Below are positions 22,301 to 32,570 of a stretch of 64,000 bases of DNA, in pieces. The notes under the pieces are model-generated. The model saw only the letters and a program-made list of their open reading frames with translations. It ran no database searches and was not told where the DNA came from. This DNA is from Anolis sagrei (lineage: Eukaryota > Chordata > Lepidosauria > Squamata > Anolidae): the NCBI RefSeq assembly GCF_037176765.1, contig NC_090021.1, positions 152,219,370 through 152,283,369 on the forward strand. Reading direction: 5' to 3'. How positions within the stretch are numbered: position 1 is the stretch's first letter; each line of letters starts with the position of its first letter. The position numbers and the translations under genes are program-made.

Positions 22301-22592
22301 CTCCCAGCAGCAGATTTTCCCAGGCGCAGGCAGGCCTTCAAATGCTAATGAAGGTGATCAGCTGAACATTCACACCTAACTTCAGCAGGGAAGAGCTCCT
22401 TGCCCCACCCCAGCCATTCCACAGATATATATAAACCCATTGTCCTAATTCCAACAGACCTCTACCTCTGAGGATGCTTGCCATAGATGCAGGCGAAACG
22501 TCAGGAGAAATGCCTCTAGAACATGGCTCTATAGCCCGAAAAAACCCACAAGAACCTAGTGATTCCAGCCATGAAAGCCTTCGACAATACAT
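19313..22592. mobile_element. Penelope-like element, head-to-head dimer
   Basis: Single target duplication TACCCCTGTAGA at 19301-19312 and 22593-22604. The left copy (19313 to about 21575, minus) carries RT and GIY-YIG coding; the right copy (about 21580-22592, plus) carries only the linker, GIY-YIG and 3' end. Arms are nearly identical over about 950 bp and share a private deletion (GDQLNIHT where other copies read GDQLKHSHL), so both were copied from one template. At the join sits an 11-bp inverted repeat, CTGTAAGTGAG / CTCACTTACAG (21556-21590). Recent insertion. Confidence 0.9.
19461..21584 (-). CDS. Penelope-like reverse transcriptase / GIY-YIG endonuclease
   Basis: Unbroken frame of 707 codons. 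PLE proteins reverse-transcribe element RNA at a nick made by their own endonuclease. Visible order: basic N-terminus; RT core with RLYGLPKIHKDSTPLRPIVS near residue 206, LISFDVVSLFTMVP, GVAMGSPLSPVIANFYMEHF and the catalytic FRYVDDSFTIW near 363; linker; GIY-YIG domain from about 553 (GVYRIPCSCGQVYIGT, then RSAQTRIKEHERH, EH and NQPGHSI residues). Stop comes shortly after EGDQLNIHT. Length is a little under that of characterised Penelope proteins, so the N-terminus may be incomplete. The start shown is the first ATG; further ATGs follow at residues 12 and 16. Confidence 0.9.
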   Translation of the reverse strand: MRFFCNLTYRKMEKNMAVHTNRQKQKFHKRQKQQPKPELDTSRTIINLTDRQLSEDQVSILAKGGNFAVTATRIPVENIIANVESAIYRLPEEEAEEVRAETARILKKAKLPSSNITRKERQAIRELNSDPDILVMPADKGNATVIMHTQQYKEKIRKLLDPTIYKKLKQDPTAKITRKTNTLIKNSSINFDIRQQLCKSEAHPPRLYGLPKIHKDSTPLRPIVSAIGSPTYDLAKFLAAQLQSHIGLTTHYIKDSAHFIEKISNLKLNTNDKLISFDVVSLFTMVPVADTMALINQRFPEDITALFHHCLTTSYFQWDNEFYEQKDGVAMGSPLSPVIANFYMEHFEEQALETATKKPTIWFRYVDDSFTIWSHGEEELNRFLDHLNSIHPNIQFTMEKENEGRLPFLDVLVIRKPDQQLGHTVYRKPTHTDRYLHKNSNHHPSQKRSTIKALADRAKRICEPHLLQDELNHLNWALQANGYSTSDIRRAARPRTSHESKDEDPPRGKVFLPYIKGNTDRIGKLMRKHNIQTIYKPTKKIQQMLRSAKDKRDPLTSAGVYRIPCSCGQVYIGTTKRSAQTRIKEHERHCRLLQPEKSAIAEHLMNQPGHSILFENTEMLDHTNNHHVRLHREAIEIHKHVDNFNRKEETMKMNKIWLPVFENSKIITAKQQRGKNQAQINTSQQRIFPGAGRPSNANEGDQLNIHT

Positions 22593-22604
22593 TACCCCTG
22601 TAGA

Positions 22605-23639
22605 ATTGACAAAATACAGTTCTTCAGTGCCCTCACCTGAACCTGCTTGCTACCTTTTCAAATAAGTGAAATAATATGTATTAACATCCAGCAAGAGGCA
22701 TTCAAAAGGTGGCAAGCCAGCTCTGGTACATTTCAGATCCATCAGTGCTTATTCTTCTAAGGAGAGATCAAAATATTTACCTCCCTCATCTTTTCTCTGA
22801 TGACACCACTAAGAGCTCCCATTTTCCTTTTCCTGGAAGATTGAAGCATCCCCCTTTTAAAAGGATAATAGGATTTGGCATTTTGCTAGGTTATAGTAAA
22901 ACTATAGCAGATAGGGGACATGTGCGGGTGGGAGAGAAAGAGAGAGGACACAGGTTTCTGGAGAACCGAAAAGCACTCACTAGAAGTTGGAGGCACAAAC
23001 CAATGATGCCATAAGCATGCCAACCAATATAGACTATTATGGTTGCCAGGCAATGGGTACAGTACGTTTTCTTTACAGATCTAACAGATATAGCAACTAT
23101 TTTTTTTGTTCCTCTAGCTACTTAGTATATAATTGATGCAGTAATGAGACTGTCACTGTAATCTCAAAGTTGGGAAAAATATTCTCATTCATGTCTAACA
23201 TAGACTACCTACTACAGAAAAGAATTCTGTCACGCAGGCATCAACTTCAATATCCTAAAATTGATAAATTCAGTCACGCAGGCATCCACTTCAATATCCT
23301 AAAATTGTCCAAAATGCAATTTTGTTGATACAGAGGATCACTCTGTCATTTGAATGTACTGTTCTCAACTACCTGTTCTCTCTTGGAGTCTTACAGGAAT
23401 TGCCTTTAAGGAGTTTGGTCATTTTAAATGGGCTATGTGTACTTGAGCTGAAGTTTAGAATATGAAACTCTCATGTTTATCAATTTGATTTTTCGTGTGA
23501 AATTCCAAGTGAGAAATCTCCAACTCCTGTGATATTCAGCCCCAGATTTCAAGGCAACCTGTGGTGATAACCCAAAAGAAATTGAGTTTCTCTTCTGGAT
23601 TTGTATGCCATATACATCTACGGCAGTGCTAATATTCAC
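22605..23639. other. unassigned DNA with a 44-bp tandem duplication
   Basis: GTCACGCAGGCATC starts at 23229 and again at 23273; the 44-bp unit is almost identical. Otherwise unique-looking, no exon recognised. Confidence 0.5.
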
Positions 23640-23862
23640 TCCCTACAATTAAAAAACACCCCCGTAGTGTTTGTTTGCTAATTGTGTCCCTGTTTAGAAG
23701 ATTTCACTTCACTTTCTGTCCGTGTGAGAATTGTATTTTGAAAAAAATGGGGATAAAGCTTCAGTGGAGTCCCTTTTTCCCCATGATAATTCTTCCAGGA
23801 GTGAATTTCCCTTCCAAAGGAGAGATTTCTCTCGTGTCCTGTTGTTTCACTCCAGTTCTGGA
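23640..23862. mobile_element. fragment of the TA-target DNA transposon
   Basis: TTCACTTCACTTTCTGTCCG, GATAAAGCTTCAGTGGAG and CAGGAGTGAATTTCCCTTCC match the body of the element at 18287. A SINE stands at its right edge. Confidence 0.6.
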
Positions 23863-23865
23863 GCC

Positions 23866-25335
23866 CCCGGTGGCACAATGGGTTAAACCCTTGTGCCGGC
23901 TGAACTGCTGACCGGACTGCTGGTATTCAGTCCCTGCCAGGACTGTGGCACAGCTGGCTGGGAGTCAGTTGCATTAAGATCACTACTGACCAAAAGGTCA
24001 TGAGTTCAAAACCAGCCTGGGACGGAGGGAGCTTCTGACCAATTTGTGTAGCTTGCTGTTGACCTTTGCAGCCCGAGAGACAGTTTCATCTGTCAAATAG
24101 GAAATTTAGGTACCACTTATGTGGTGAGGCTAATTTACGACACCATAAAAATCTCCAGCAAGCATGCAAAGAATTAGGAAGTATGTATTGTCGAAGGCTT
24201 TCATGGCCGGAATCCATGGGTTGTTGTAGGTTTTTCCGGGCTATATGGCCATGTTCTGGAGGCAATTTTTCTCCTGACGTTTCGCCTGCATCTTCATCTT
24301 TACGAGCGAGGAAAAGTGCTCTTGCCATACATCAAGGGAACCACTGACCGCATAGGGAAACTGATGAGGAAACATAACATACAAACCACTTACAGACCCA
24401 CCAAGAAAATCCAACAAATGCTACGTTCAGCAGAGGACAAGAGGGATCCTCTCACCTCTGCAGGAGTCTACCGTGTACCATGCAGCTGTGGACAAGTCTA
24501 CATAGGAACCACCAAACGCAGCGCCCAGACACGCATCAAGGAACATGAAAGGCACTGCAGACTACTCCAGTCAGAGAAATCAGCTATAGCAGAGCACCTG
24601 ATGAACCAACCTGGACACAGCATATTATTTGAGAACACAGAAGTGCTGGACCACTCGCACAACCACCATGTCAGACTACACAGAGAAGCCATTGAAATCC
24701 ACAAGCATGTGGACAATTTCAACAGAAAGGAAGAAACCATGAAAATGAACAAAATCTGGCTACCAGTATTAAAAAACTCAAAAATTACAGCAGAAAAACA
24801 ACAGAGGGGAAACAAACAGGCACATGAAATCACCCTCAACAAAAGATTCCCCCCAGGCGCTACCAAGCCATTGAATGCAAATCAAGGTGATCAGCTGAAA
24901 CATTCACAGCTAGCCCCAGCAGACAAAAGTCCTTTGTCTCACCCTGGTCATTCCACAAATATATAAACCAATTTTTCCTAGTTCCAACAGACCTCATTAC
25001 CTCTGAGGATGCTTGCCATAGATGAAGGCGAAACGTCAGGAGAAAAATTGCCTCCAGAACATGGCCATATAGCCCGGAAAAACCTACAACAACCCAATTA
25101 GGAAGTAGTTCATCAGTGTCACAAATGGACGGTGAAGCGACAGCTCCCCTGGCCTCATGAAAAAGCTGGAATGTTAAAGGTCAAATAGCCTCTATGTACC
25201 TGTCTATATACGTTGTATGTCTATGGTATTGAATGTTTGCCATGCATATGCACATTGTAATCCACTCTGAGTCCACTATGGGATGAGAAGGGTGGAATAT
25301 AAGTACTGCAAATAAATAAATAAATAAATACGATT
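23866..25335 (+). mobile_element. SINE with L2-like tail, headed by a SINE I scrap, split by a PLE
   Basis: 23866-23930 is the first 65 bp of SINE family I. It runs into a SINE of the second family (TGACCAAAAGGTCATGAGTT, GGAAATTTAGGTACCAC, ATAAAAATCTCCAGCAAGC) that stops at 24183 and resumes at 25108, ending in the L2-like tail ACTCTGAGTCCACTATGGGA and AAATAAATAAAT. A PLE occupies 24184-25095. Confidence 0.8.
24184..25095 (+). mobile_element. Penelope-like element, 5'-truncated with inverted end
   Basis: Target duplication AATTAGGAAGTA at 24172-24183 and 25096-25107. 24184-24300 is a PLE terminus in minus orientation; 24300-25095 is plus and contains the 216-codon frame 24316-24966 with the whole GIY-YIG domain (GVYRVPCSCGQVYIGTTKRS) and the 3' end. 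Same inverted design as at 19313, on a smaller scale. Confidence 0.9.
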
Positions 25336-25354
25336 TTAAAAACACCCTTGTAGT

Positions 25355-25574
25355 AATGTATTGTCGAAGGCTTTCATGGCTGGAATCACTCAGTTCTTGT
25401 GGGTTTTTTGGGCTATATGGCCATGTTCTAGAGGCATTTCTCCTGACGTTTCGCCTGCATCTATGGCAAGCATCCTCAGAGGTGAGGTCTCACCTCTGAG
25501 GATGCTTGCCATAGATGCAGGCGAAACGTCAGGAGAAATGCCTCTAGAACATGGCCATATAGCCCAAAAAACCC
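25355..25574. mobile_element. Penelope-like fold-back, termini only
   Basis: Minus terminus 25357-25486 faces plus terminus 25490-25574 with almost no spacer, giving arms of about 85 bp that pair nearly perfectly. Target duplication ACACCCTTGTAGT (25342-25354) / ACACCCCTGTAGT (25575-25587). Confidence 0.88.
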
Positions 25575-25587
25575 ACACCCCTGTAGT

Positions 25588-25856
25588 GTTTGTTTTGCTG
25601 TCTGTGCCCCTGTTCAGAAGATTTCACCTCACTTTCTGTCCCTGTGAGAATTGGATTTTGAAAATATTGCTTTGTTATGGATTGGGGATAAAGCTTCAGT
25701 TGAGACACTTTTCCCCATGATAACTCTTCCAGGAGTGAATTTCCCTTCCAAAGGAGAGACTTCTCTCACTTCCTGCTGTCTCACCTTTGTTATTAACTGT
25801 GAGTCATTTGTAAATCAGATGTTTACAATTCGGGAACTGCCTGTATTTTGTTTCAA
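25588..25856. mobile_element. TA-target DNA transposon, right part
   Basis: Matches the body and right end of the element at 18287 (TTCACCTCACTTTCTGTCCC ... CGGGAACTGCCTGTA). Confidence 0.65.
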
Positions 25857-26979
25857 ACTGCTTTTAGATATTGTTTCGTTTCTATCTGTATCCTCCCCTG
25901 AGATCTTTTGACGTAGGGTAAAATAGAATACATTTAATGCTATTATTAATGTTATGCCTTATACCAAAGATGCAGTACAAATTATTGACCAGTAGCAGAG
26001 AGAGCAAGCGATTCAATGGCCCAGTTAACGAACAAGCCAATGGGAGCTCACCCAGAGGAATGCTTCTGTCATTCCACAATAGAAGCCTGGCCTTTGGACC
26101 CTTCCCACCTTCTGATTTATATGTGTTGTTATCCATTTCATACAAGAGCCAGCTTTGAATTAACCGCTTTAATAATTCATTTACCTTAGAGGGAGCTTTC
26201 AATTAGAACAATGCATTCCTTCTTGATAGACGTTAATTCTATCCTTTGGACGTGCAGCTACTCATTCTATACAAAGTTTTATTTTTTTTCCATCCACATA
26301 GTGACCTGGGTGTCACCATCCACATATCAAGGAGTGCTGATGGACCAACAGTTGCATTGCTGAGTATTTCTTAGAAACGCAAGGCTCTTTCAGTGCTGTC
26401 CTCAGCTCACCTACTAGCTTGCTACTAAGGTCTACAGTCTCATCTAATGTCTGACAACTCCCATTGTCACTCTCTTGCCTTGTTTACACCAGAAGCTGGC
26501 AACCTGACTCGTTAGTCCGATATCTTGTGTCCTGTTTAGAAAAAAAAACACCCAGTGCTGTGCGTATTTTCAGTTTAAGAGGTGACTGCCTCTGTGACAC
26601 ACAATAGAAAGGAGGGGATAGCAGTGAAAGGGTGGTGGGGTGGGTCTGATTTTGGGACCATCCCCATTTATCAAAGGTTTCAGTTCGATTTCAACCAATA
26701 TCTTCTCTTGGACAGCTTTCCCATAAAGGGAGACAAATTTAATGAACTTTGGTATAATGATATACTCCATTTTATGGGTAGATCAGTTCTTGAGCAGCCT
26801 CAAGATGTGTGGAGATGGAAAAGGGGTACCAGAACTTCCCTGGAAAGGAATATTAGAAATTGGAGATTAGGGATTTCATCCCATTCAGTAAAATCAGCAT
26901 TTCTCCTAATTTAAGAAACAGCAACCCACAGTGACCTTCACACAACGCAAGCTTCAACTGTTAGGTATTTCGCTCTTTC
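25857..26979. other. no feature recognised
   Basis: Unique-looking. The 110-codon plus frame 26582-26914 is the longest and has no recognised domain or splice signals; treated as chance. Confidence 0.4.
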
Positions 26980-26990
26980 TAAAATGTTAG

Positions 26991-27831
26991 AAATCAGCCA
27001 TAGCAGAGCACCTGATGAACCAACCTGGACACAGCATTTTATTCAAAAACACAGAAATGCTGGACCACTCTCACAACCACCATGTCAGACTACACAGAGA
27101 AGCCATTGAAATACACAAGCATGTGGACAATTTCAACAAAAAGGAGGAAACCATGAAAATGAACAAAATCTGGCTACCAGTATTAAAAAACTCAAAAATT
27201 ACAACAGCAAAACAACAGAGAGGAAACAACCAGGCACAGATTAACACCTCCCAGCAAGAGATTTTCCCAGGCTCAGGCAGGCCTTCAAATGCTAATGAAG
27301 GTGATCAGTTGAAACGTTCACACCTAGCTGCAGCAGGGAAGAGCTCCTTGCCCCACCCCAGCCATTCCACAGATATATAAACCCATTGTCCTAATTCCAA
27401 CAGACCTCACTACCTCTGAGGATGCTTGCCATAGATGCAGGCGAAACGTCAGGAGAAATGCCTCTAGAACATGGCTCTATAGCCCGAAAATTGCAACAGC
27501 ACAACAGAGAGGAAGCGGGCAGGGACATCTAATTACCTCTCAACAAAAGTTTGCTCCAGTCACAGTCAGCCCATTGTATGCTAATCAAGGTGGTCAGTTG
27601 AAACATTCACACCTAGCTCCAGCAGACAAGAGCCCTTTGTCTCACCCTGGTCATTCCACAGATATATAAACCCTTTTTCCTAGTTCCAACAGACCTCACT
27701 ACCTCTGAGGATGCTTCCTATAGATGCAGGTGAAACGTCAGGAGAGAATGCCTCTAAACCATGGCCATACAGCCCAAAAAAACCTACAACAACCCAGTGA
27801 TTCTGGCCATGAAAGCCTTCAACAATACATA
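26991..27831 (+). mobile_element. Penelope-like element, tandem partial copies
   Basis: Target duplication TAAAATGTTAG at 26980-26990 and 27832-27842. A first 3' part (frame 27015-27380, then terminal block to 27489) is followed directly by a second copy of the 3' part (27490-27831) of a divergent subtype. Two head-to-tail copies inside one duplication recall the tandem arrangement described for Penelope elements. Confidence 0.85.
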
Positions 27832-27842
27832 TAAAATGTTAG

Positions 27843-28254
27843 TTTCCCCAACAACTCCTAAGCCAGTTGGCAATCGACTTATTTTTAAATTCCCCAAGTA
27901 GAGGTGTGCAAAATGGCCAATTTTTCGGTGTGATGTTAATCCCTGTTGCCTGCTTGTAAATAAAACAGTGATACCGTGTGTGGCAGGAGCCAAAATGCCC
28001 ATTTCCCCCAATTTTAAACCACTTCTTATAATCGCCAATGTAGAGGCTTGGGGAACCACTTCCTACGATTGGCAATAGAGAGGCTTGAGGAAAGAACCAC
28101 TTCCTACGATCCACGGTGCGATTTTTTTTCAAGGATAAATAATAGAAATCCTGGAGGGACAATGGGGAAAAACAAATCTCTACATGTGATGACAAGTCAA
28201 ATGGATAAATCCTAAAGAAAGCGGAGAAAAGGAGAAGGTGTGATGGCGGCAGAA
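27843..28254. other. unassigned DNA with a short duplication
   Basis: ACCACTTCCTACGAT occurs at about 28040 and 28087, within a roughly 47-bp imperfect tandem repeat. No exon recognised. Confidence 0.4.
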
Positions 28255-28684
28255 TCATAGAATCATAGAATCAAAGAGTTGGAAGAGACCTCATGGGCCA
28301 TCCAGTCCAACCTCCTGCCAAGAAGCAGGAATATTGCATTCAAATCACTCCTGACAGATGGCCATCCAGCCTCTGTTTAAAAGCTTCCAAAGAAGGAGCC
28401 TCCACCACACTCCGGGGCAGAGAGTTCCACTGTTGAACGGCTCTCACAGTCAGGAAGTTCTTCCTAATGTTCAGATGGAATCTCCTCTTTTGTAGTTTGA
28501 AGCCATTGTTCCGCGTCCTAGTCTCCAAGGAAGCAGAAAACAAGCTTGCTCCCTCCTCCCTGTGGCTTCCTCTCACAAATTTATCCATGGCTATCATATC
28601 TCCTCTCAGCCTTCTCTTCTTCAGGCTAAACATGCCCAGCTCCTTAAGCCGCTCCTCATAGGGCTTGTTCTCCAGACCCTTGAT
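28255..28684 (-). mobile_element. CR1 LINE 3' end
   Basis: Minus coding [57 protein letters not shown], then EAPSLEAFKQRLDGHLSG and the (ATTCTATG)n tail. 5' truncated. Confidence 0.9.
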
Positions 28685-28786
28685 AGGAAGGAAAGGTAGG
28701 AAAACCATCCGCTTAATTTCCAAATGGGGCACCGTGAAGCTTAAGGGAAAACCAACAATCCCAAACACTTTACTTATCCCATGGGA

Positions 28787-29122
28787 TGAATCATAGAATC
28801 ATAGAGTTGGAAGAGACTTCATGGGCCATCCAGTTGAACCCCCTGCCAATAAGCAGAAAATTTGCATTCAAAGCACCCCCAACAGATGGCCATCCAGCCT
28901 CTGTTTAAAAGCTTCCAAAGAAGGAGCCTCTACCACACTCCGGTGCAGAGAGTTCCACTGCTGAACAGCTCTCACAGTCAGGAAGTTCTTCCTCCTGTTC
29001 AGATGGAATCTCCTTTCTTGAAGCTTGAAGCCATTGTTCCACGTCCTAGTCTCCAGGGAAGCAGAAAACAAGTTCGCTCCCTCCTCCCTATGACTTCCTC
29101 TCACATATTTATACCTGGTTAT
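28787..29122 (-). mobile_element. CR1 LINE 3' end
   Basis: Second CR1 end in the same direction, separated by about 100 bp. Minus frame 28868-29137 gives [20 protein letters not shown] through EAFKQRLDGHLLGVL. Confidence 0.9.
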
Positions 29123-30091
29123 GGGATACATAATCATTCAAACTTTGGAATGTACCCATAAATGTAATCTTAGTTTATATGTTCTCATATTACACTTTCT
29201 TATAGTGGGCTGGACGAACTGTTGGCACGCTTTGGAATCTCCCTGATATTCTTTTTCAGCAATCAGATGTGGGAGACTGGCGGTTTTCTTTCCCAGTATG
29301 GCATGGACTGGTACCATGTTTGTGTCCATTGGATACCATTGCTTTTTTCATTCCTGGAAACTCTCCAGAGACCAGAGGATTGGCACTGGTCCACAGACCA
29401 TCACTTTGAGTAGCACTGCTCCTACAAGATTATTATTTATTTTGTAAGTATAATAGAAAAAGCAATGTAATAAGACTGATTTTTATAACCCATTTTGAGT
29501 AGGAAAACAAAAACAGACTGAATTCAGAATATTTTCCTGCCCAACTAGAACGCAATACATCATGACTCTTGGGCCTGCCAACTTCAGGAGTACATTAACT
29601 GCAGCCTGGCAGACAAGAGTCCCTGGTGGGACTTGCAGGCAGCCTTGAATGCCAAGAGTTGTTTGACAAATGAATTGGGAAGGGAATTCAGGGAAGCACT
29701 CAACAAAATCAACATGGAGAGCTTGAAGAGGAAACACATTCCCTAAAGAAACCCTCCTCCTCTCCTCCTGATGTGTTGCCCTACATCTCCCATAATCTGT
29801 GATGTGGTTTGTAAACAAACACTTCTGGAAGGCACCCGTTTTTGGAGAAGCTGTTCTAAAGGAGTGATGGGAAATGTACAGCCCTCAGGAGGTTGCTGAA
29901 TTAAATCTTCTATCAAGTTCGTGCCACTAGTAAAGCGACTGGTGTGATGAGAGTTGAAGTCCAGTAATATTTAGAGGGTTGCATACGCCCTACTCTAAAA
30001 ATCAGATTCAGTTTAATTGTCAAGAGAGAGAATGTGAGAGTCCGTGTCCTTGTGGCATTCACTTCCAAATACGGCGTATAGAACATCTGTA
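29123..30091. other. no feature recognised
   Basis: Unique-looking. 29390-29420 (CCACAGACCATCACTTTGAG) resembles the end of a hAT-like element but no partner end was found. The 111-codon minus frame 29483-29818 has no recognised domain. Confidence 0.4.
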
Positions 30092-30104
30092 GCTGCATGC
30101 GGTG

Positions 30105-30905
30105 TTTATTTATCGCGTCAGGAGCAAACCAAACAGTTATGGTGCATTTTTAAACAAACAAAACAAAACAAAAAGTTTACAAGCTTGGTAGTTGATTAAA
30201 TGTCCTTTGACCAGTAGCTGGCCACTTGGAGTGCCTCTGGTGTTACTATAAGAAGGTCCTCCATTGTGCATCTGGCAGGGCTCAGGTTGCATTGCAGCAG
30301 ATGGTCTGTACTAGTTTGCTCTTCTCCACACTCGCATGTCGTGGATTCCACTTTGTGGCCCCATTTCTTAAGGTGGTGCCAGAGTGCAGTCTGTTCAGCA
30401 CCTTCCAAGTCACCCATTTTCTGTGTGCCCAGGGGGGAGTCTCTCATTTGGTATCAGCCATTGATTGAGGTTCTGGATTTGAGCCTGCCACTTTTGGTCT
30501 CTCGCTTGCTGGGGTGTTCCAGCGAGTGTCTCTGTAGATCTTAGAAAACTATTTCTTGATTTAAGTCATTGATGTGCTGGCTGATACCCAAACAGGGGAT
30601 GGTCTGGAGATGTCACTGCCTTGGTCTCTTTACTATTGGTTGCTACTTCCCAGCGGATGTCAGTTGGTGCAATACCGGCTAAACAGTGTAATTTCTCCAG
30701 TGGCGTAGGGCATGTCTGATGCGGCATGTCTCATTAAGAGCCACATCCACTGTTTTAGCGTGGTGAGATGTGCTCCACACTGGGCATGCGTACTCAGCAG
30801 CAGAGTAGCATAGCGCAAGGGCAGATGTCTTCACTGTGTCTGGTTGTGATCCCCAGGTTGTGCCAGTCAGCTTTTGTATGATATTGTTTCTAGCGCCCAC
30901 TTTTT
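30105..30905 (-). mobile_element. LINE X 3' end
   Basis: Target duplication GCTGCATGCGGTG (30092-30104) / GCTGCATGCAGTG (30906-30918). Minus coding: NNIIQKLTGTTWGSQPDTVK, ALALCYSAAEYACPVWSTS, VALNETCRIRHALR, later KWGHKVESTTCECGEEQTST, DHLLQCNLSPARC, then a UTR ending TTGCTCCTGACGCGATAAAT. This is the C-terminus of a non-LTR retrotransposon; clade uncertain. 5' truncated with some frame breaks. Confidence 0.85.
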
Positions 30906-30918
30906 GCTGCATGCAGTG

Positions 30919-31337
30919 GCAGTAACACAAGTAAAATATATGCACACAAACACAAAACAGAGCAATCATATAGCTCACGCATCCCAATGCTGCTTTTCCT
31001 AAAAACGCCTGCAAAAATACAAGATTTTTTTCAAGCCAAGAGCAAAATTTCATTAACCTCCACTTGTCATTCCAAGATCAAAGATCAAACCTGCCTTTAG
31101 TTAGGGACATGGTGGCGGGGTCGAAAAATAAAGTTCTTCTTCTACTACTACTACTTCTTGATAGAAAACAAATCTTTCAGCTTCTCAGAGCAAAAACAGA
31201 TTTCTGTCCTCCCAAAATTGGGAGGGTCCCAAGAAACAGATTGGGACCCCCACTGAAATCCGGGACACCGAAACGGATCACGGTTTACCCGGATTGCAAA
31301 AGCCTATTTCACACATTGATGTATTCATGGTAAAAAT
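30919..31337. other. no feature recognised
   Basis: Unique-looking DNA with one small hairpin (CCCAAAATTGGG near 31210). Confidence 0.4.
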
Positions 31338-31556
31338 TTAAAAACCACCTCACTACCACAAACAAAATACAAAACATGAATTCAACAGCAGAATGAGAAT
31401 TGGTGGGATGGTAGAGAGGGAAAATCATATTGCAGCCTTTTCTTCACGGAGACACATTCCTCCATAGACATTGTCTTACGGCAAAGCATAGTCAGACTTA
31501 GTTGCAGCACTATAAACTTTATGACATAAAGAAAGAGTAACAATAGAAGAATAGAA
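31338..31556. repeat. module duplicated at 33662-33870 and in part at 37505-37570
   Basis: AAACCACCTCACTACCACAA through GTAACAATAGAAGAA occurs here and at 33662-33870 with few differences. A 65-bp core (GGACACATTCCTCCATAGAC ... GCATAGTCAGACTTAGTTG) is also embedded in the LINE Y copy at 36595-37850. It always sits next to LINE Y sequence, so it may belong to a variant of that LINE. Confidence 0.6.
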
Positions 31557-32210
31557 TAACTGGGTTGCAGTTAAACATAAAAACCAAGATAATGGCAACC
31601 AGACTGACTGATAACTGGCAATTAGAGGGAGAAAACGTGGAGGCTGTGACAGACTTTGTATTTCTAGGTGCAAAATTAGTGCAGACGCAACTGCAGCCAG
31701 GAAATCAGAAGATGTTTGCTTTTTGGGAGGAGAGCAATGACCAATCTTAATAAAATAGTGAAAAGTAGAGACATCACATTGGCAACGAAGATCCACATAG
31801 TTAAAGCAAGGGTATTCCCCATAGTCACCTACGGATGTGAGAGCTGGACCATAAGGAAGGCTGAGCGAAGGAAGATAGATGCTTTTGAAAGTGCTGAGAG
31901 TGCCTTGGACTGCGAAAAGATCAAACAGGGAATAAAGCCCGACTGCTCATTGGAGGGAAGGATATTAGAGGCAAAGATGAAGTACCCTGGCCACATGATG
32001 AGAAGAAAGGAAAGCTTAGAGAATGATGCTGGGGAAAATGGAAGGAAAAAGGAAGAGGGGCCGATTAAGGGCAAGATGGATGGATGGTATCCTTGAAGTG
32101 ACTGGATTGACCTTGAAGGAGCTGAGGGTAGTGACGGCCAACAGGGAGCTCTGGCATGCGCTGGTCCATGAGGTCACGAAGAGTCGGAAGCAACTAAATG
32201 AATAAACAGC
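31557..32210 (+). mobile_element. RTE-BovB LINE 3' end
   Basis: Target duplication AACAATAGAAGAATAGAA at 31539-31556 and 32211-32228. Coding remnants: NIKTKIMATRLTDNWQLEGE, TDFVFLGAK, TYGCESWTIRKAERRKIDAF, MMLGKMEGKRKRGRLRARWM, EVTKSRKQLNE and stop. Several frame breaks and an internal deletion. 5' truncated. Confidence 0.88.
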
Positions 32211-32261
32211 AACAATAGAAGAATAGAAGAATTGGAATTTTTTTAGGCGATCCCTCATTGT

Positions 32262-32523
32262 CTGCGCGCCCTCATCTTTCTTTGAAAACCCTATCCTAGT
32301 TATACCCTACCTTGTTCATGCCCAGCATTATTTTTAAATATTTTTAAATGTTAATTATTACACTTGGCCCGGCCATAGGTTTTAAATGCTTGTATGTTAT
32401 TGTTATTGTTTATTGTGTATTTTTTGTTTATCAGATTTATTTTAACAATTTTGTATTGATTATTTGTTATTGCCTTTGCTTATTGATGTACTGCAGACTT
32501 GGTCTCATGTAAGCTGCACCGAA

Positions 32524-32570
<47 letters not shown>
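32262..32570 (+). mobile_element. L2-like LINE 3' end with (TTA)n tail, inside LINE Y
   Basis: AT-rich UTR ending TCTCATGTAAGCTGCACCGA then (TTA)n (32527-32568), the counterpart of the minus copy at 18640. LINE Y 3' sequence (AGGCGATCCCTCATTGTC) lies just left of it and resumes at 32571. Confidence 0.65.

Noticed and set aside
26582-26914. 110-codon open frame as a gene
   Set aside because: No recognised domain, splice sites or promoter; length is within chance expectation for the region.
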